Origin: Candidatus Kryptoniota bacterium
GTDB lineage: Bacteria > Bacteroidota > Ignavibacteria > Kryptoniales > JAKASW01
Direction: 5' to 3'
Assembly (NCBI GenBank): GCA_024641705.1
Contig: JAHECO010000035.1
Location: forward strand, 1-36,369
DNA length: 36,369 bases
Each line of letters starts with the position of its first letter. Within the stretch, counting starts at the first letter, position 1. Below the pieces are notes generated by a model that saw nothing but the letters and a program-made list of their open reading frames with translations, was not told the origin of the DNA and did no database searches. This document shows positions 8,304 through 17,058 of this stretch, one piece after another. Made by a program: the position numbers and the translations under genes.

Positions 8304-9728
8304 ATGGCAAGGAAGAAGAAGCTGAAAATAGAAGAACCGATTCTCCTCGGGCTCGGCGCGCTTGCGGACGATCTGGGCATCGAGGCGTACGTCGTCGGCG
8401 GATATGTCAGGGACCTTGTCCTCGGCGGCGAGAACAAAGACATAGATGTGATGGTCATAGGCGACCCCGTCGTTTTTTCACGAAAGGCCGCCCAGAAACT
8501 TGGAGCGACCGGATTTGTCGTGTTCGAGAAGTTTCGCACCGCGCAGATGACCGTCGGTGACGTGAAGGTGGAAATCGTGGGAGCCCGCAAGGAGAGTTAT
8601 GAACACGGTTCAAGGAAACCTCATGTCGTTGCTGGAACGCTCCATGAGGACCTTTCCCGGAGGGATTTCACGATCAATGCGATGGCGGTCGGCATAAACA
8701 GAGCTCTGAAGGGGGAAAGCGGTTTCGGCGAGCTGGTCGATCCGTTTGGCGGGGTAACGGCGCTGTCGAAAGAGATAATCGACACGCCGCTGGATCCGGC
8801 CGAGACGTTCAGTGAAGATCCGCTGCGTATCCTGCGTGCCCTTCGTTTCGCCTGCCGCTTCGGGTTCTCTCTCGCACCGCGTGTCTCTGAGGCTGTGGTA
8901 GAAATGAAAAGCCGACTCGGGATCGTCTCGCAGGAAAGGATCACCGACGAGTTCATGAAAATACTCTCGTCGTCTCGGCCCTCGGTTGGATTGAAACTCA
9001 TGCAGGATACCGGTGTCATGCGTCTGGTTTTTCCGGAGATCAGCGAGATGCCGGGGGTCGAACAGAGACAGGACCACCACCACAAGGACGTCTTCCTGCA
9101 TACGCTGAGCGTCGTGGACCATCTCGCAGAAGCATCCGACAATGTCTGGCTCAGGTTCGCGGGACTGGTTCACGATATCGCGAAACCCGATACGAAGAAG
9201 TTTGTCGAAGGAGTCGGCTGGACTTTTCACGGGCACGACGAGATCGGAGCCCGGAGGATGAAGAAACTCTTCCAGCGTATGCGCTTGCCGATGGAGAGCC
9301 TTCCGTACGTGGAGAAGCTGGTCAGGCTCCATCTGAGACCGATGGCTCTGGCGGTCGAAGGGGTGACGGATTCCGCCGTCCGCCGTCTTCTCTTCGAAGC
9401 GGGGAATGACTTCGACGACCTGATGAAGCTTTGCCGGGCCGACATCACCAGCAAGAACAAGAGACTGATTGCGGAATACACCCGGAACTACGACTCGGTC
9501 GAGGAGAAGGCCAAAGTCGTAGAGGAGAAGGACCGGGTACGGAATTGGCAGCCTCCCGTCAACGGCGAAGAGATCATGGAGACATTCGGGCTGAAACCAG
9601 GCAAGGCGGTCGGCCTGCTCAAAAAAGCGGTGGAAAGCGCGGTTCTGGACGGTCGTATCCCCAACGATCATGCCGCCGCGATGCAGTATTTGAGGGAAAA
9701 CAGGGAAAAAATATTGGCGGGATCGTGA
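8304..9728 (+). CDS. cca: CCA-adding tRNA nucleotidyltransferase with HD domain
   Basis: A 474-residue cytosolic enzyme that builds or repairs the 3' CCA end of tRNA. The class II nucleotidyltransferase head shows VVGGYVRDLVLG, the metal-binding DID of NKDIDVMV, RRDFTINAMA, and EDPLRILRALRFACRFGF (the nucleobase-binding region), then ERITDEFMKIL. The middle contains an HD-phosphohydrolase domain with HHKDVFLHTL, RFAGLVHDIAKPDTK and FHGHDEIGARR. The C terminus holds a tRNA-binding helical part (NGEEIMETFGLKPGKAVG). The domain order and length match bacterial CCA enzymes carrying an HD insert, as in Bacteroidota. It begins one base after the oxidoreductase stop and probably shares its transcript. 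Both expected catalytic acidic residues are present. Confidence 0.93.
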   Translation: MARKKKLKIEEPILLGLGALADDLGIEAYVVGGYVRDLVLGGENKDIDVMVIGDPVVFSRKAAQKLGATGFVVFEKFRTAQMTVGDVKVEIVGARKESYEHGSRKPHVVAGTLHEDLSRRDFTINAMAVGINRALKGESGFGELVDPFGGVTALSKEIIDTPLDPAETFSEDPLRILRALRFACRFGFSLAPRVSEAVVEMKSRLGIVSQERITDEFMKILSSSRPSVGLKLMQDTGVMRLVFPEISEMPGVEQRQDHHHKDVFLHTLSVVDHLAEASDNVWLRFAGLVHDIAKPDTKKFVEGVGWTFHGHDEIGARRMKKLFQRMRLPMESLPYVEKLVRLHLRPMALAVEGVTDSAVRRLLFEAGNDFDDLMKLCRADITSKNKRLIAEYTRNYDSVEEKAKVVEEKDRVRNWQPPVNGEEIMETFGLKPGKAVGLLKKAVESAVLDGRIPNDHAAAMQYLRENREKILAGS

Positions 9729-9807
9729 AACAGTCGCTCTTTTAATCCGTCTAAGTACAAGAGGTAGTTAAAAGTCTGAGTTAATTCATATTCTGAGGAG
9801 TTATTAG

Positions 9808-11163
9808 ATGGTTAAGAAATTAATGACGCTGGGTGTTATTTTTGTATTTGCACCAATGGCATTCGGGCAACAGGGTGGCGGCGTGAGGCAATTGACACTT
9901 CAGGAGTGCATCAACATCGCTTTGCAGAGGAACACGAGTGTCCTGCAGGCACAATACCAGTCGGAGGGTCAGGACGCGAAGCTCCTTAGTGCTTACGGTG
10001 CTCTACTTCCGACTGTGGAAGCCACCGGGCAATTCCTGTATCAGTACAGCAAGATCCAAAGCGGCGTCACAGTGGGAGGCGTGCTTATACCGTTGACCGC
10101 TACCTCAATAGCCAGGCGCTATTCGGCCGGTGCTCAGGCAAGCTACACGCTGTTTGACGGGACGGCGAACATCGCGGGATTGAACATGGTTAAATCCCAG
10201 AGCCGTTCCTCGGACTTGAGCTTCGAGAGGAGCAAGCAGACTGCGGTTTACCAGACGACTCAGAATTATCTCGCGGTTTTCAATTCGAGGGACCAGCTGA
10301 AGATAAGTGAAGATAACCTCAAGAGAGACCAGCGGCAGCTGGAGAGCATAAAGGAATCGAACAGTGTCGGATCCGCCTCGCTGGCCGATGTCTACCAGCA
10401 GCAGGCACTTGTGAGCGGCGATGAGTATCAGCTTGTCCAGGCTAAAAACGCTTACGACCAGGCCCGCGCGAACATGAAGTTCTTTCTCGGTCTGCCCGTA
10501 ACGGACAGCATCGAATTTGCGGACTCAGGAATAAACAGCAACATCGACACAACCGACTTTGCGGCAGTGAACGAAAAATACAGCCACATCGCCATACTGG
10601 TCGAAAAGGCATTACAGGCACGCCCTGACTACGAAGCGGCGCAGGAAACAGTAAACGCGAGCAAGTCGTCCCTGACGATAGCCAAGGCGGCATACTCGCC
10701 GACGATCAGCGCGTTCGCCCAGTACGGGGTAAACGGTCCGGGCCTTACCTCCTCCGAATTCAGTCAGAACAAGGCTTTCTACGGCGGATTGAATATCTCG
10801 CTCCCGATTTTCAACGGCTTCCAGACTCAGACCAATATTCAGATTGCCGATGTCAACCTGAAATCCTCTCAGGAAACTCTGGACGCTACCAAGCGGCAGG
10901 TCCAGCTTGACGTTTACAAGGCATTGCTTAATTTGTATGCATCGGAGAAGGGGTACGAATCGGCCGTGAATGCGGTGGCGTACGCGAAGATCAATCTTGA
11001 AACCGCGCAGGAAAAGTACAAGATCGGCAGCGGCACTCTCCTGGACGTGCTGACCGCGAACGCTATCTACACGCAGGACCTGTCTAACCAGGTGGTGGCT
11101 GCTTACACGTACGTTCAGGCCAGGCAACAGGTAGAATACGCTATCGGAACAATCAATTACTGA
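9808..11163 (+). CDS. TolC-family outer membrane efflux channel
   Basis: A 451-residue protein with a signal peptide (residues 1-20, cleavage expected after AFG before QQGG). The mature part starts with LTLQECINIALQRNTSVLQAQYQ, the typical first helix of TolC/OEP proteins. Two OEP repeats follow, each a pair of long helices and outer-membrane strands: the first ends near the FFLGLPVTDSIEF turn, and the second includes LFNGF near residues 340-350 and ends with GTLLDVLTANAIYTQ. It forms the trimeric outer-membrane duct of tripartite exporters. GAGGAG lies 11 bases before the ATG. The stop is eight bases before the adaptor gene, so channel, adaptor, ATPase and permeases form one export operon. 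The 79-base gap upstream probably holds the operon promoter, but no clear hexamers are seen. Confidence 0.93.
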   Translation: MVKKLMTLGVIFVFAPMAFGQQGGGVRQLTLQECINIALQRNTSVLQAQYQSEGQDAKLLSAYGALLPTVEATGQFLYQYSKIQSGVTVGGVLIPLTATSIARRYSAGAQASYTLFDGTANIAGLNMVKSQSRSSDLSFERSKQTAVYQTTQNYLAVFNSRDQLKISEDNLKRDQRQLESIKESNSVGSASLADVYQQQALVSGDEYQLVQAKNAYDQARANMKFFLGLPVTDSIEFADSGINSNIDTTDFAAVNEKYSHIAILVEKALQARPDYEAAQETVNASKSSLTIAKAAYSPTISAFAQYGVNGPGLTSSEFSQNKAFYGGLNISLPIFNGFQTQTNIQIADVNLKSSQETLDATKRQVQLDVYKALLNLYASEKGYESAVNAVAYAKINLETAQEKYKIGSGTLLDVLTANAIYTQDLSNQVVAAYTYVQARQQVEYAIGTINY

Positions 11164-11171
11164 GGACAATA

Positions 11172-12437
11172 ATGGCGACTAATAAGAAAAAGAAGAAGGT
11201 GTTCATATTTTCGGGAGCTGGGTTGCTCCTGATTATACTTATTGCTGCGATCGTGATCGGAGGGAAGAAGGAACCGGTGATTGTTGTCCAGACCGAGAAG
11301 GTCGTCCACCGCACGATAACTCAGGTGGTGACAGCCAGCGGTTCCATCCAGCCGACGGTTGAGGTGAAGATAAATCCCGAAGTGAGCGGGGAAATAGTCG
11401 AACTGCCGGTCGTCGAGGGGCAGAGGGTGACGAAGGGACAGCTTCTCCTGAAAATCCGTCCCGACACCTACCTCGCCCAGGTACAGCAGAACCAGGCTGC
11501 CTTGCAGGCGACGGAGGCGAATCTCGAACTCGCGAAGGCGAACTTCGCGAAAGCGGAGTCCGACTACAACCGCGCCAAGGAAATGTACGCGAAACATCTG
11601 ACGAGCGCGTCGGACATCGAGAACTCGAAAACGCAGTACGATGTCACGAAGGCGCAGGTCGATGCGAACAAGTCCCAGGTCGCGCAGGCAGAGGGCGCGC
11701 TCAAGGTGGCGCAGGACAACCTGAGCAAGACCACAATCCACGCGCCGATGGACGGCGTGATCTCCACCCTCAATTCGAAGCTCGGTGAGAGAGTACTCGG
11801 TACGAACTTCAGCCTCGGTACGGAAGTGATGGACGTCGCCGACATGGCAAGCATGGAAGCCCAGGTGGACGTCGATGAAAACGACGTCGTCCTCGTGGCA
11901 GTCGGAGACACCGCGATCCTTTCGGTCGATGCATTCCCGGACACGAAGGTGAAAGGAATCGTTTACCAGATAGCGACCTCGGGAACGACGACGGGGTCCG
12001 GCACGCAGGATCAGGTTACGAACTTCCTTGTGAAAATCAAGGTGCTTCACCCGTCGGAATATGAGCTCAGGCCGGGGATGTCCGTGACGGCCGACATACA
12101 AACGGCGACACACTACGACGTGCTTTCCGTTCCGATCCAGAGCGTAACGATAAGGACGCCGAAAGCCCAGGAAGGAGCGGCAAAGCCGACTGCTGCCAAA
12201 CAGGCAGGGAACCGCGAGAAAGCCCAGGAAGTTGTATTTGTTGTGAGTAACGGGACCGTGAAAGCGGTGCCGGTTAAACGCGGCATAAGTGACGACAACT
12301 ATGTCGAGATTACATCCGGCTTGAAGGAAGGCGAAGAAGTCGTGAGCGGCACCTTCGTCGCGATCAGCCGCGAACTGAACGACGGCTCAAAAGTAAGAGT
12401 GGAAAACAACAAAATGGTTGCCACGAAGGGAGTCTGA
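11172..12437 (+). CDS. Periplasmic adaptor of tripartite efflux (MacA/HlyD family)
   Basis: A 421-residue membrane-fusion protein. A positively charged start (residues 2-8, ATNKKKKK) precedes one membrane helix, [21 protein letters not shown], which anchors it in the inner membrane. A biotinyl-lipoyl half ([22 protein letters not shown]), a long alpha-helical hairpin (about residues 95-185, rich in Ala/Gln/Lys), the second lipoyl half ([13 protein letters not shown]) and beta-barrel and membrane-proximal parts ([25 protein letters not shown]) follow. This is the MacA-like order. It links the TolC duct to the ABC permeases. GAGGAC sits immediately upstream, over the TolC stop. Its last bases TGATG overlap the ATPase start, indicating coupled translation. 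The C-terminal end (about 320-421) is charged and variable. Confidence 0.93.
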   Translation: MATNKKKKKVFIFSGAGLLLIILIAAIVIGGKKEPVIVVQTEKVVHRTITQVVTASGSIQPTVEVKINPEVSGEIVELPVVEGQRVTKGQLLLKIRPDTYLAQVQQNQAALQATEANLELAKANFAKAESDYNRAKEMYAKHLTSASDIENSKTQYDVTKAQVDANKSQVAQAEGALKVAQDNLSKTTIHAPMDGVISTLNSKLGERVLGTNFSLGTEVMDVADMASMEAQVDVDENDVVLVAVGDTAILSVDAFPDTKVKGIVYQIATSGTTTGSGTQDQVTNFLVKIKVLHPSEYELRPGMSVTADIQTATHYDVLSVPIQSVTIRTPKAQEGAAKPTAAKQAGNREKAQEVVFVVSNGTVKAVPVKRGISDDNYVEITSGLKEGEEVVSGTFVAISRELNDGSKVRVENNKMVATKGV

Positions 12438-13201
12438 TGATGGGCGGACAGAAAGTTATCGAACTCGTCAAGGTGAATAAAGTCTACGACATGGGAGCGG
12501 AGGTCCAGGTCAACGCGCTCAAGGATATTTCGCTGTCAATCGATAGCGGCGAGTACGTAGCCATCATGGGGCCTTCCGGTTCCGGAAAGACGACCCTGAT
12601 GAATATACTCGGCTGCCTCGACACGCCGACGAGCGGGCTCTATCTTTTCGACAGTGTCAACGTCAGCGATATGGACGACAATGAATTGGCGAGAATACGC
12701 AACCAGGGAATAGGTTTCGTCTTTCAGACTTTTAACCTGATCCCCAGGTCGGATGCGCTCCACAATGTCGAGCTGCCGCTGATCTACAGTGGCGTCCCGG
12801 TATCCGAGCGCAAGGAGAGAGCCAGGAAAACTCTCGAAATGGTGGGACTGGGCGACCGCGTCCATCACAAGCCCAACGAGCTTTCAGGCGGACAGCGGCA
12901 GAGAGTCGCGATCGCGCGTGCCCTCATCAACGACCCCTCCATCATACTCGCCGACGAGCCCACGGGGAACCTCGATTCGAAGACCGGTGACGAAATCATG
13001 CTCTTCTTCGAGGATCTTTATGCCAGGGGAAATACGATCATTCTCGTGACTCATGAGGAGTACATTGCGGAGCATGCGAAGCGGATCATAAGGATCCGAG
13101 ACGGCATGATAGAAAGCGATCTCCCGATCGAGAGAAACGGGAAGGTGAAGGCGCACCACGACACTGAGAAAGTGACGGTGGGCACCGGAGGGCAGGGATG
13201 A
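12437..13201 (+). CDS. MacB/LolD-type ABC transporter ATPase subunit
   Basis: A 254-residue ATP-binding subunit of the MacB/LolD/FtsE (type VII) class. Walker A is GPSGSGKT at residues 45-52, the Q-loop is [10 protein letters not shown] near 94-103, the signature LSGGQ is at 149-153, and Walker B is ILADEP at 170-175. The D-loop is GNLD, and the switch His lies in VTHEEY. The D-Y-V-A-I-M-G sequence before Walker A and the NxVE motif (HNVELPL) are typical of this class. Unlike Escherichia coli MacB, the ATPase is not fused to the permease. It is the only ATPase in the cluster and must serve all four permeases. The ATG at 12437 overlaps the adaptor stop, and its own stop overlaps the first permease start (ATGA, 13198-13201). 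Confidence 0.95.
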   Translation: MMGGQKVIELVKVNKVYDMGAEVQVNALKDISLSIDSGEYVAIMGPSGSGKTTLMNILGCLDTPTSGLYLFDSVNVSDMDDNELARIRNQGIGFVFQTFNLIPRSDALHNVELPLIYSGVPVSERKERARKTLEMVGLGDRVHHKPNELSGGQRQRVAIARALINDPSIILADEPTGNLDSKTGDEIMLFFEDLYARGNTIILVTHEEYIAEHAKRIIRIRDGMIESDLPIERNGKVKAHHDTEKVTVGTGGQG

Positions 13202-14424
13202 CCTTCGGGGATGAGGTAAGGGAGGGCTTCAAGCTCTCCTTCGCCGCGCTCAACGCCAACAAGGCGAGGGCCGTGCTGACGATGCTCGGCATAATTATCG
13301 GCATCGTTTCCGTGACCCTTATGGGCGCCGCGATCTCCGGTCTGACCAACGCCTTTAACAACAGCATCTCGTCGATCGGCGCTGATGTCCTCTATGTACA
13401 GAAGTGGCCCTGGGGCGGCGGCGACAACGAGTGGTGGAAGTACAGGAACCGCAGGGACATGAAAATCGACTACGCGGACAAGATCCGTAGGGATGCCACG
13501 ATGCTTGCTGCGGTCGCCCCGGTTGTCCAGAGGCTGGGCACCATAAAATTCGGGAACCGGACTGCCAACAACGTCATCGTGGACGGAACAACATCCGACC
13601 TCGCTTACGTGTCGAACATGAGTTTTACGGACGGAAGGTTCTTCACGAACGTCGAGACTCGAGGAGACCGGCCTCTCGCGGTGCTCGGCTCGGACGTTGC
13701 CGACCAGCTTTTCCCGAACCAGGATCCCATCGGGAAGACGATCAAGGTCAACGGCCTCTCCTTCAGGGTAATCGGAGTCAGGAGCAAGCAGGGAAGTTTT
13801 CTCGGTATGTTCAGCCTCGACAACCTCGTGATAATTCCTATCGGGCAGTTCCAGGATATTTTCGGGACTCACTTTCACCCGACGATCGAAGCGAGGGTGG
13901 CCGACTCCAAAGACATGGAGGATGCGAAGGAAGAGCTCCGCGGAATCATGAGAAAGATCAGGGGCTTGACTCCGTACCAGGAAGATGATTTCTCTATCAA
14001 TCAGCAGGATTTGTTAACTAATGCATTCAACAAGATTGCCGCGGTTATAGGCGGGGTCGGCTTTTTCGTGACGGCCCTCTCGCTCTTTGTCGGCGGTATA
14101 GGGATTATGAATATTATGTTCGTGAGTGTGACCGAACGTACTAAAGAAATCGGCATAAGAAAGGCGCTCGGCGCGAGGAGACGGACTATCCTGGCCCAAT
14201 TCCTGATCGAGTCGTCGCTGATATGTCTGGGAGGAGGGTTGATCGGTCTTGGGCTCTCCTATCCGCTGAGTATGCTCCTCGACAAGTTCCTCCCAACCGC
14301 GATGCCGGTTTCGCTGGCTATTATCGGAATTGTAATCTCGCTCGCGGTCGGCGTCATTTCCGGAATTGTGCCGGCTTTCAGGGCGTCGAGGCTCGACCCC
14401 GTAGATGCATTGAGATATGAGTAG
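13198..14424 (+). CDS. MacB-like ABC permease A1
   Basis: A 408-residue FtsX/MacB-type permease. One helix near residues 25-47 ([19 protein letters not shown]) is followed by a periplasmic MacB core domain of about 220 residues, with [21 protein letters not shown], and [19 protein letters not shown] followed by [16 protein letters not shown]. Three C-terminal helices follow, with the FtsX signature [30 protein letters not shown] and the ending VDALRYE. There is no ATPase part. It works with the separate ATPase encoded just upstream, whose stop it overlaps. Residues 1-20 ([20 protein letters not shown]) mark it as the A type, shared with the permease at 15832. Permease B1 begins 36 bases after its stop. 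Such proteins couple ATP hydrolysis to mechanical work on a periplasmic adaptor and export lipids, peptides or drugs. Confidence 0.92.
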   Translation: MTFGDEVREGFKLSFAALNANKARAVLTMLGIIIGIVSVTLMGAAISGLTNAFNNSISSIGADVLYVQKWPWGGGDNEWWKYRNRRDMKIDYADKIRRDATMLAAVAPVVQRLGTIKFGNRTANNVIVDGTTSDLAYVSNMSFTDGRFFTNVETRGDRPLAVLGSDVADQLFPNQDPIGKTIKVNGLSFRVIGVRSKQGSFLGMFSLDNLVIIPIGQFQDIFGTHFHPTIEARVADSKDMEDAKEELRGIMRKIRGLTPYQEDDFSINQQDLLTNAFNKIAAVIGGVGFFVTALSLFVGGIGIMNIMFVSVTERTKEIGIRKALGARRRTILAQFLIESSLICLGGGLIGLGLSYPLSMLLDKFLPTAMPVSLAIIGIVISLAVGVISGIVPAFRASRLDPVDALRYE

Positions 14425-14460
14425 AAGCGTTGCTTCTGCTTTTGATGGAGACATTGGTTT

Positions 14461-15708
14461 ATGAATAGATATTTCCTTTGGTCTGAATGGTCGGAGAGCT
14501 TCCTTATGGCGCTCGCGGCTATCAGGTCAAACAAGCTCAGGTCGATACTCACACTGCTCGGGATCGTGATAGGTGTATTCTCTATCATCGCGGTCACGAC
14601 CGCCATGCGGGTTCTTCAGAATAACATCGAAAGTGAACTCAACTCGCTCGGTTCAAACGTGTTCGTGATAACCAAATACCCGGTCTTTCACGCCGGTGGA
14701 CCCGGGTGGTGGGCCAAGTACCGGAACCGGAAGAATCTGAATTATGAACAGGCGATGCAGCTGAAAGAGAGAGCGACCCTCGCCAGCGCCGTCGGCGTAC
14801 TGGCCGACAGGGGCGGCAAAATCGTCACCTACAAGGACCAAAAGACAAACCCAAACGTCGACGTGATCGGCGTAACGCCGGATATTTTTCAGGCACGCAA
14901 CGAGAAGATAGGCGAGGGAAGAGCGATCACTCAGAGCGACGTCGAGATCGGCAGGCTCGCTTGCGTTCTCAGCCCGGACCTGGCGAAAACCCTCTTCCCG
15001 CACTCCGACGGATTGGGAGAGGAAGTGAAACTCGACGGCATCGGTTACCGCGTCGTCGGCCTCATACAGGATCTAGGGAACGTCGTGGGGGGACAGCAAT
15101 ACTACATGGTGATTCCGATAACGACGTTCTTCGCGCGGTACGGCAGCCAACGGAGTCTCGATATCTACGTCCAGTCCACGAGCCAGAAGGACTTCGTGGC
15201 CGCGCAGGAACAGGCACAGGGAATTCTACGCGCCATAAGAAAAGTGCCGCCCGGCAAACCTGACGACTTCGAAATGGTTTCCAACGCATCGCTCGTCGGC
15301 CAGTTCAACGATATTACATTTTATGTGAGGATCGGCGCGATCGTCGTCAGCGCGATAGCGCTTCTTGCCGCCGGGGTTGGCATTATGAACATCATGCTCG
15401 TCGGTGTCACCGAGCGGACGCGGGAAATCGGCGTCAGAAAGTCGATCGGTGCCACGAAGCATAACATACTTATGCAGTTCCTCCTGGAAGCGGTGGTCCT
15501 GTGCGAGGTCGGAGGTGTAGTCGGCATATTGCTCGGGCTTGTCGGCGGCAACCTGGCCGCTCTCCTTCTCCACATGAAGGCCGCGTTCCCTCTTGACTGG
15601 GCGATTATTGGACTGGTCGTCTGCTCACTTGTAGGGGTCACGTTCGGCGTGTATCCGGCCTACAAGGCGGCCAGCGTCGATCCGATTGAATCCTTGCGCT
15701 ACGAATAA
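14461..15708 (+). CDS. MacB-like ABC permease B1
   Basis: A 415-residue permease of the same family as A1 but a distinct subtype. Its N terminus MNRYFLWSEWSESF and the FtsX block LLAAGVGIMNIMLVGVTERTREIGVRKSIGATK are shared with the permease at 17051 rather than with A1. Helix 1 covers about residues 30-52. The periplasmic core spans about 55-280 and includes KYRNRKNLNYEQ, KTNPNVDVIGVTPDI and DGIGYRVVGLIQD. Three helices lie near 285-400, and the ending IESLRYE is of the same type as the others. It follows A1 by 36 bases in the same operon, so A1 and B1 may pair as a heterodimer around the single ATPase dimer. Type VII family members are usually homodimers, so two subtypes in tandem are notable. 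Confidence 0.92.
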   Translation: MNRYFLWSEWSESFLMALAAIRSNKLRSILTLLGIVIGVFSIIAVTTAMRVLQNNIESELNSLGSNVFVITKYPVFHAGGPGWWAKYRNRKNLNYEQAMQLKERATLASAVGVLADRGGKIVTYKDQKTNPNVDVIGVTPDIFQARNEKIGEGRAITQSDVEIGRLACVLSPDLAKTLFPHSDGLGEEVKLDGIGYRVVGLIQDLGNVVGGQQYYMVIPITTFFARYGSQRSLDIYVQSTSQKDFVAAQEQAQGILRAIRKVPPGKPDDFEMVSNASLVGQFNDITFYVRIGAIVVSAIALLAAGVGIMNIMLVGVTERTREIGVRKSIGATKHNILMQFLLEAVVLCEVGGVVGILLGLVGGNLAALLLHMKAAFPLDWAIIGLVVCSLVGVTFGVYPAYKAASVDPIESLRYE

Positions 15709-15716
15709 GTAGGCGG

Positions 15717-15735
15717 GGTCCCGGCTCCCGGGACC
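15717..15735. other. Stem-loop between permease pairs
   Basis: GGTCCCGG (15717-15724) and CCGGGACC (15728-15735) form a perfect 8-bp GC-rich stem with a 3-base loop. Only GATTT follows, so it is a weak terminator at best. It could stabilise or attenuate the transcript between pair one and pair two. Confidence 0.5.
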
Positions 15736-15755
15736 GATTTCTCCCGGCAAGATCG

Positions 15756-15784
15756 CTCGTCGCCGCGCTGGATCGATCGACGAG
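15756..15784. other. Second stem-loop between permease pairs
   Basis: CTCGTCG (15756-15762) pairs with CGACGAG (15778-15784) through 7 bp, with a 15-base loop. It lies 21 bases after the first hairpin in the 123-base gap, the largest gap in this operon. No T run follows. Confidence 0.4.
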
Positions 15785-15831
15785 AGGCTTCTGTGACTTA
15801 CCTGCAGCTCAGAAAGTAGAAGGTGTAGGCT

Positions 15832-17058
15832 GTGACATTCGGGACTGAATTGAGGGAAGGGTTCAAGCTCTCCCTCTCGGCGTTGACCGCAAACAAGGGG
15901 CGGGCTGTCCTGACGATGCTCGGGATAATAATAGGGATTATCTCCGTCACGCTGATGGGGGCAGCCATCGAAGGGCTTACAAGAGAGTTCAACAAGAGTT
16001 TTGCCTTCATGGGCGCGGACGTCCTGTATGTCGACAAGTGGCAGTGGGGGTTCACCGGAGGTGAGTGGTGGAAGTACCGCAACAGGAAGCCGCTGAAAGC
16101 CGATTACGCGGACAGGATCAGAAGAGAGGCCACGCTTGCCGCGGCGGTTGCCCCTGAGGTGGACAGGTCGGGCAAGGTCCGGTTCGGGAACAAGGTCGCC
16201 AACAATGTGGACATAGACGGGACTACGGCCGACTACGCGTTCGTCACCAGGATGGATTTCGATGCGGGCAGATTCTTTACCGACGAGGAGTCGCGCGGCG
16301 GAAGACCCATCGCGGTAATAGGCAAGGATGTTGCCAACCTTCTTTTCCTTAACCGGGATCCGATCGGGGAGCAAATAAAAATTAACGGGCTGCCGTTCCG
16401 GGTGATCGGCGTCCGAAGTACTCAGGGGAGTGTGCTTGGACTCTTCAGTCTCGATAACGTCGTGTACATCCCGCTGGGGCAGTTCGAGAGAATCTACGGC
16501 ACTCGGTTTTCCGCCACAATCGGAGTGCGGGCCGTTCCGGGGAGCGATCTCGACAATGCCAAGGAAGAATTACGCGGCGTAATGAGGAAGATCCGCGGTC
16601 TTTTACCCTCTCAGGAGGATGATTTTTCGATAAACCAACAGACCGCTTTCACCAACGCTTTCGACCAGATGATATTCTACGTGGGCGCGATAGGGCTCTT
16701 TGTGACCGCGCTGTCGCTCTTCGTGGGAGGTATCGGGATTATGAACATCATGTTCGTCAGCGTCACCGAGCGAACCAGAGAGATCGGAATCAGGAAGGCG
16801 CTCGGCGCGAGGAGACAGGCCATAATGGTGCAGTTCCTGATCGAAGCTGTGCTCATCTGTCTCGGCGGAGGTCTGCTGGGACTCTTCCTTTCCTATCCTC
16901 TGAGTATGCTTCTCGACAACTTTCTTCCGACGGCGATGCCGGTTTCCATCGCCATGCTCGGCATTGCCATATCACTTTTCGTGGGAGTTGTCTCGGGAAT
17001 CGTTCCCGCTCTCAGGGCTTCCAAACTTGATCCCGTCGAGGCTTTGCGTTATGAATAG
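15832..17058 (+). CDS. MacB-like ABC permease A2 (paralog of A1)
   Basis: A 408-residue permease, exactly the length of A1 and about two-thirds identical to it by eye. The shared N-terminal pattern is [30 protein letters not shown]. The middle has [12 protein letters not shown] and GRFFTDEESRGGRPIAVIG; the end has [31 protein letters not shown] and VEALRYE. It starts at GTG 15832, with GAAGGTG about five bases upstream. It follows the 123-base gap holding two stem-loops. Its last codons TAT GAA TAG overlap the next gene's ATGAATAG, an eight-base overlap. The gene looks like a duplicate of A1 with diverged periplasmic residues, so pair two may handle a different substrate. Confidence 0.9.
   Translation: MTFGTELREGFKLSLSALTANKGRAVLTMLGIIIGIISVTLMGAAIEGLTREFNKSFAFMGADVLYVDKWQWGFTGGEWWKYRNRKPLKADYADRIRREATLAAAVAPEVDRSGKVRFGNKVANNVDIDGTTADYAFVTRMDFDAGRFFTDEESRGGRPIAVIGKDVANLLFLNRDPIGEQIKINGLPFRVIGVRSTQGSVLGLFSLDNVVYIPLGQFERIYGTRFSATIGVRAVPGSDLDNAKEELRGVMRKIRGLLPSQEDDFSINQQTAFTNAFDQMIFYVGAIGLFVTALSLFVGGIGIMNIMFVSVTERTREIGIRKALGARRQAIMVQFLIEAVLICLGGGLLGLFLSYPLSMLLDNFLPTAMPVSIAMLGIAISLFVGVVSGIVPALRASKLDPVEALRYE

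Noticed and set aside
8610-9671. Long minus-strand open frame (353 codons) opposite cca
   Set aside because: It lies fully inside the well-supported CCA-adding enzyme gene and has no recognisable motif or ribosome site.
11157-12113. Minus-strand open frame (318 codons) opposite the adaptor gene
   Set aside because: The plus strand shows a complete lipoyl/hairpin adaptor; the antisense product is low-complexity and Arg-rich.
16964-17050. Upstream extension of permease B2
   Set aside because: The extra 29 residues overlap A2, do not align with B1, and ATG 17051 has its own ribosome site and MNRYF start.
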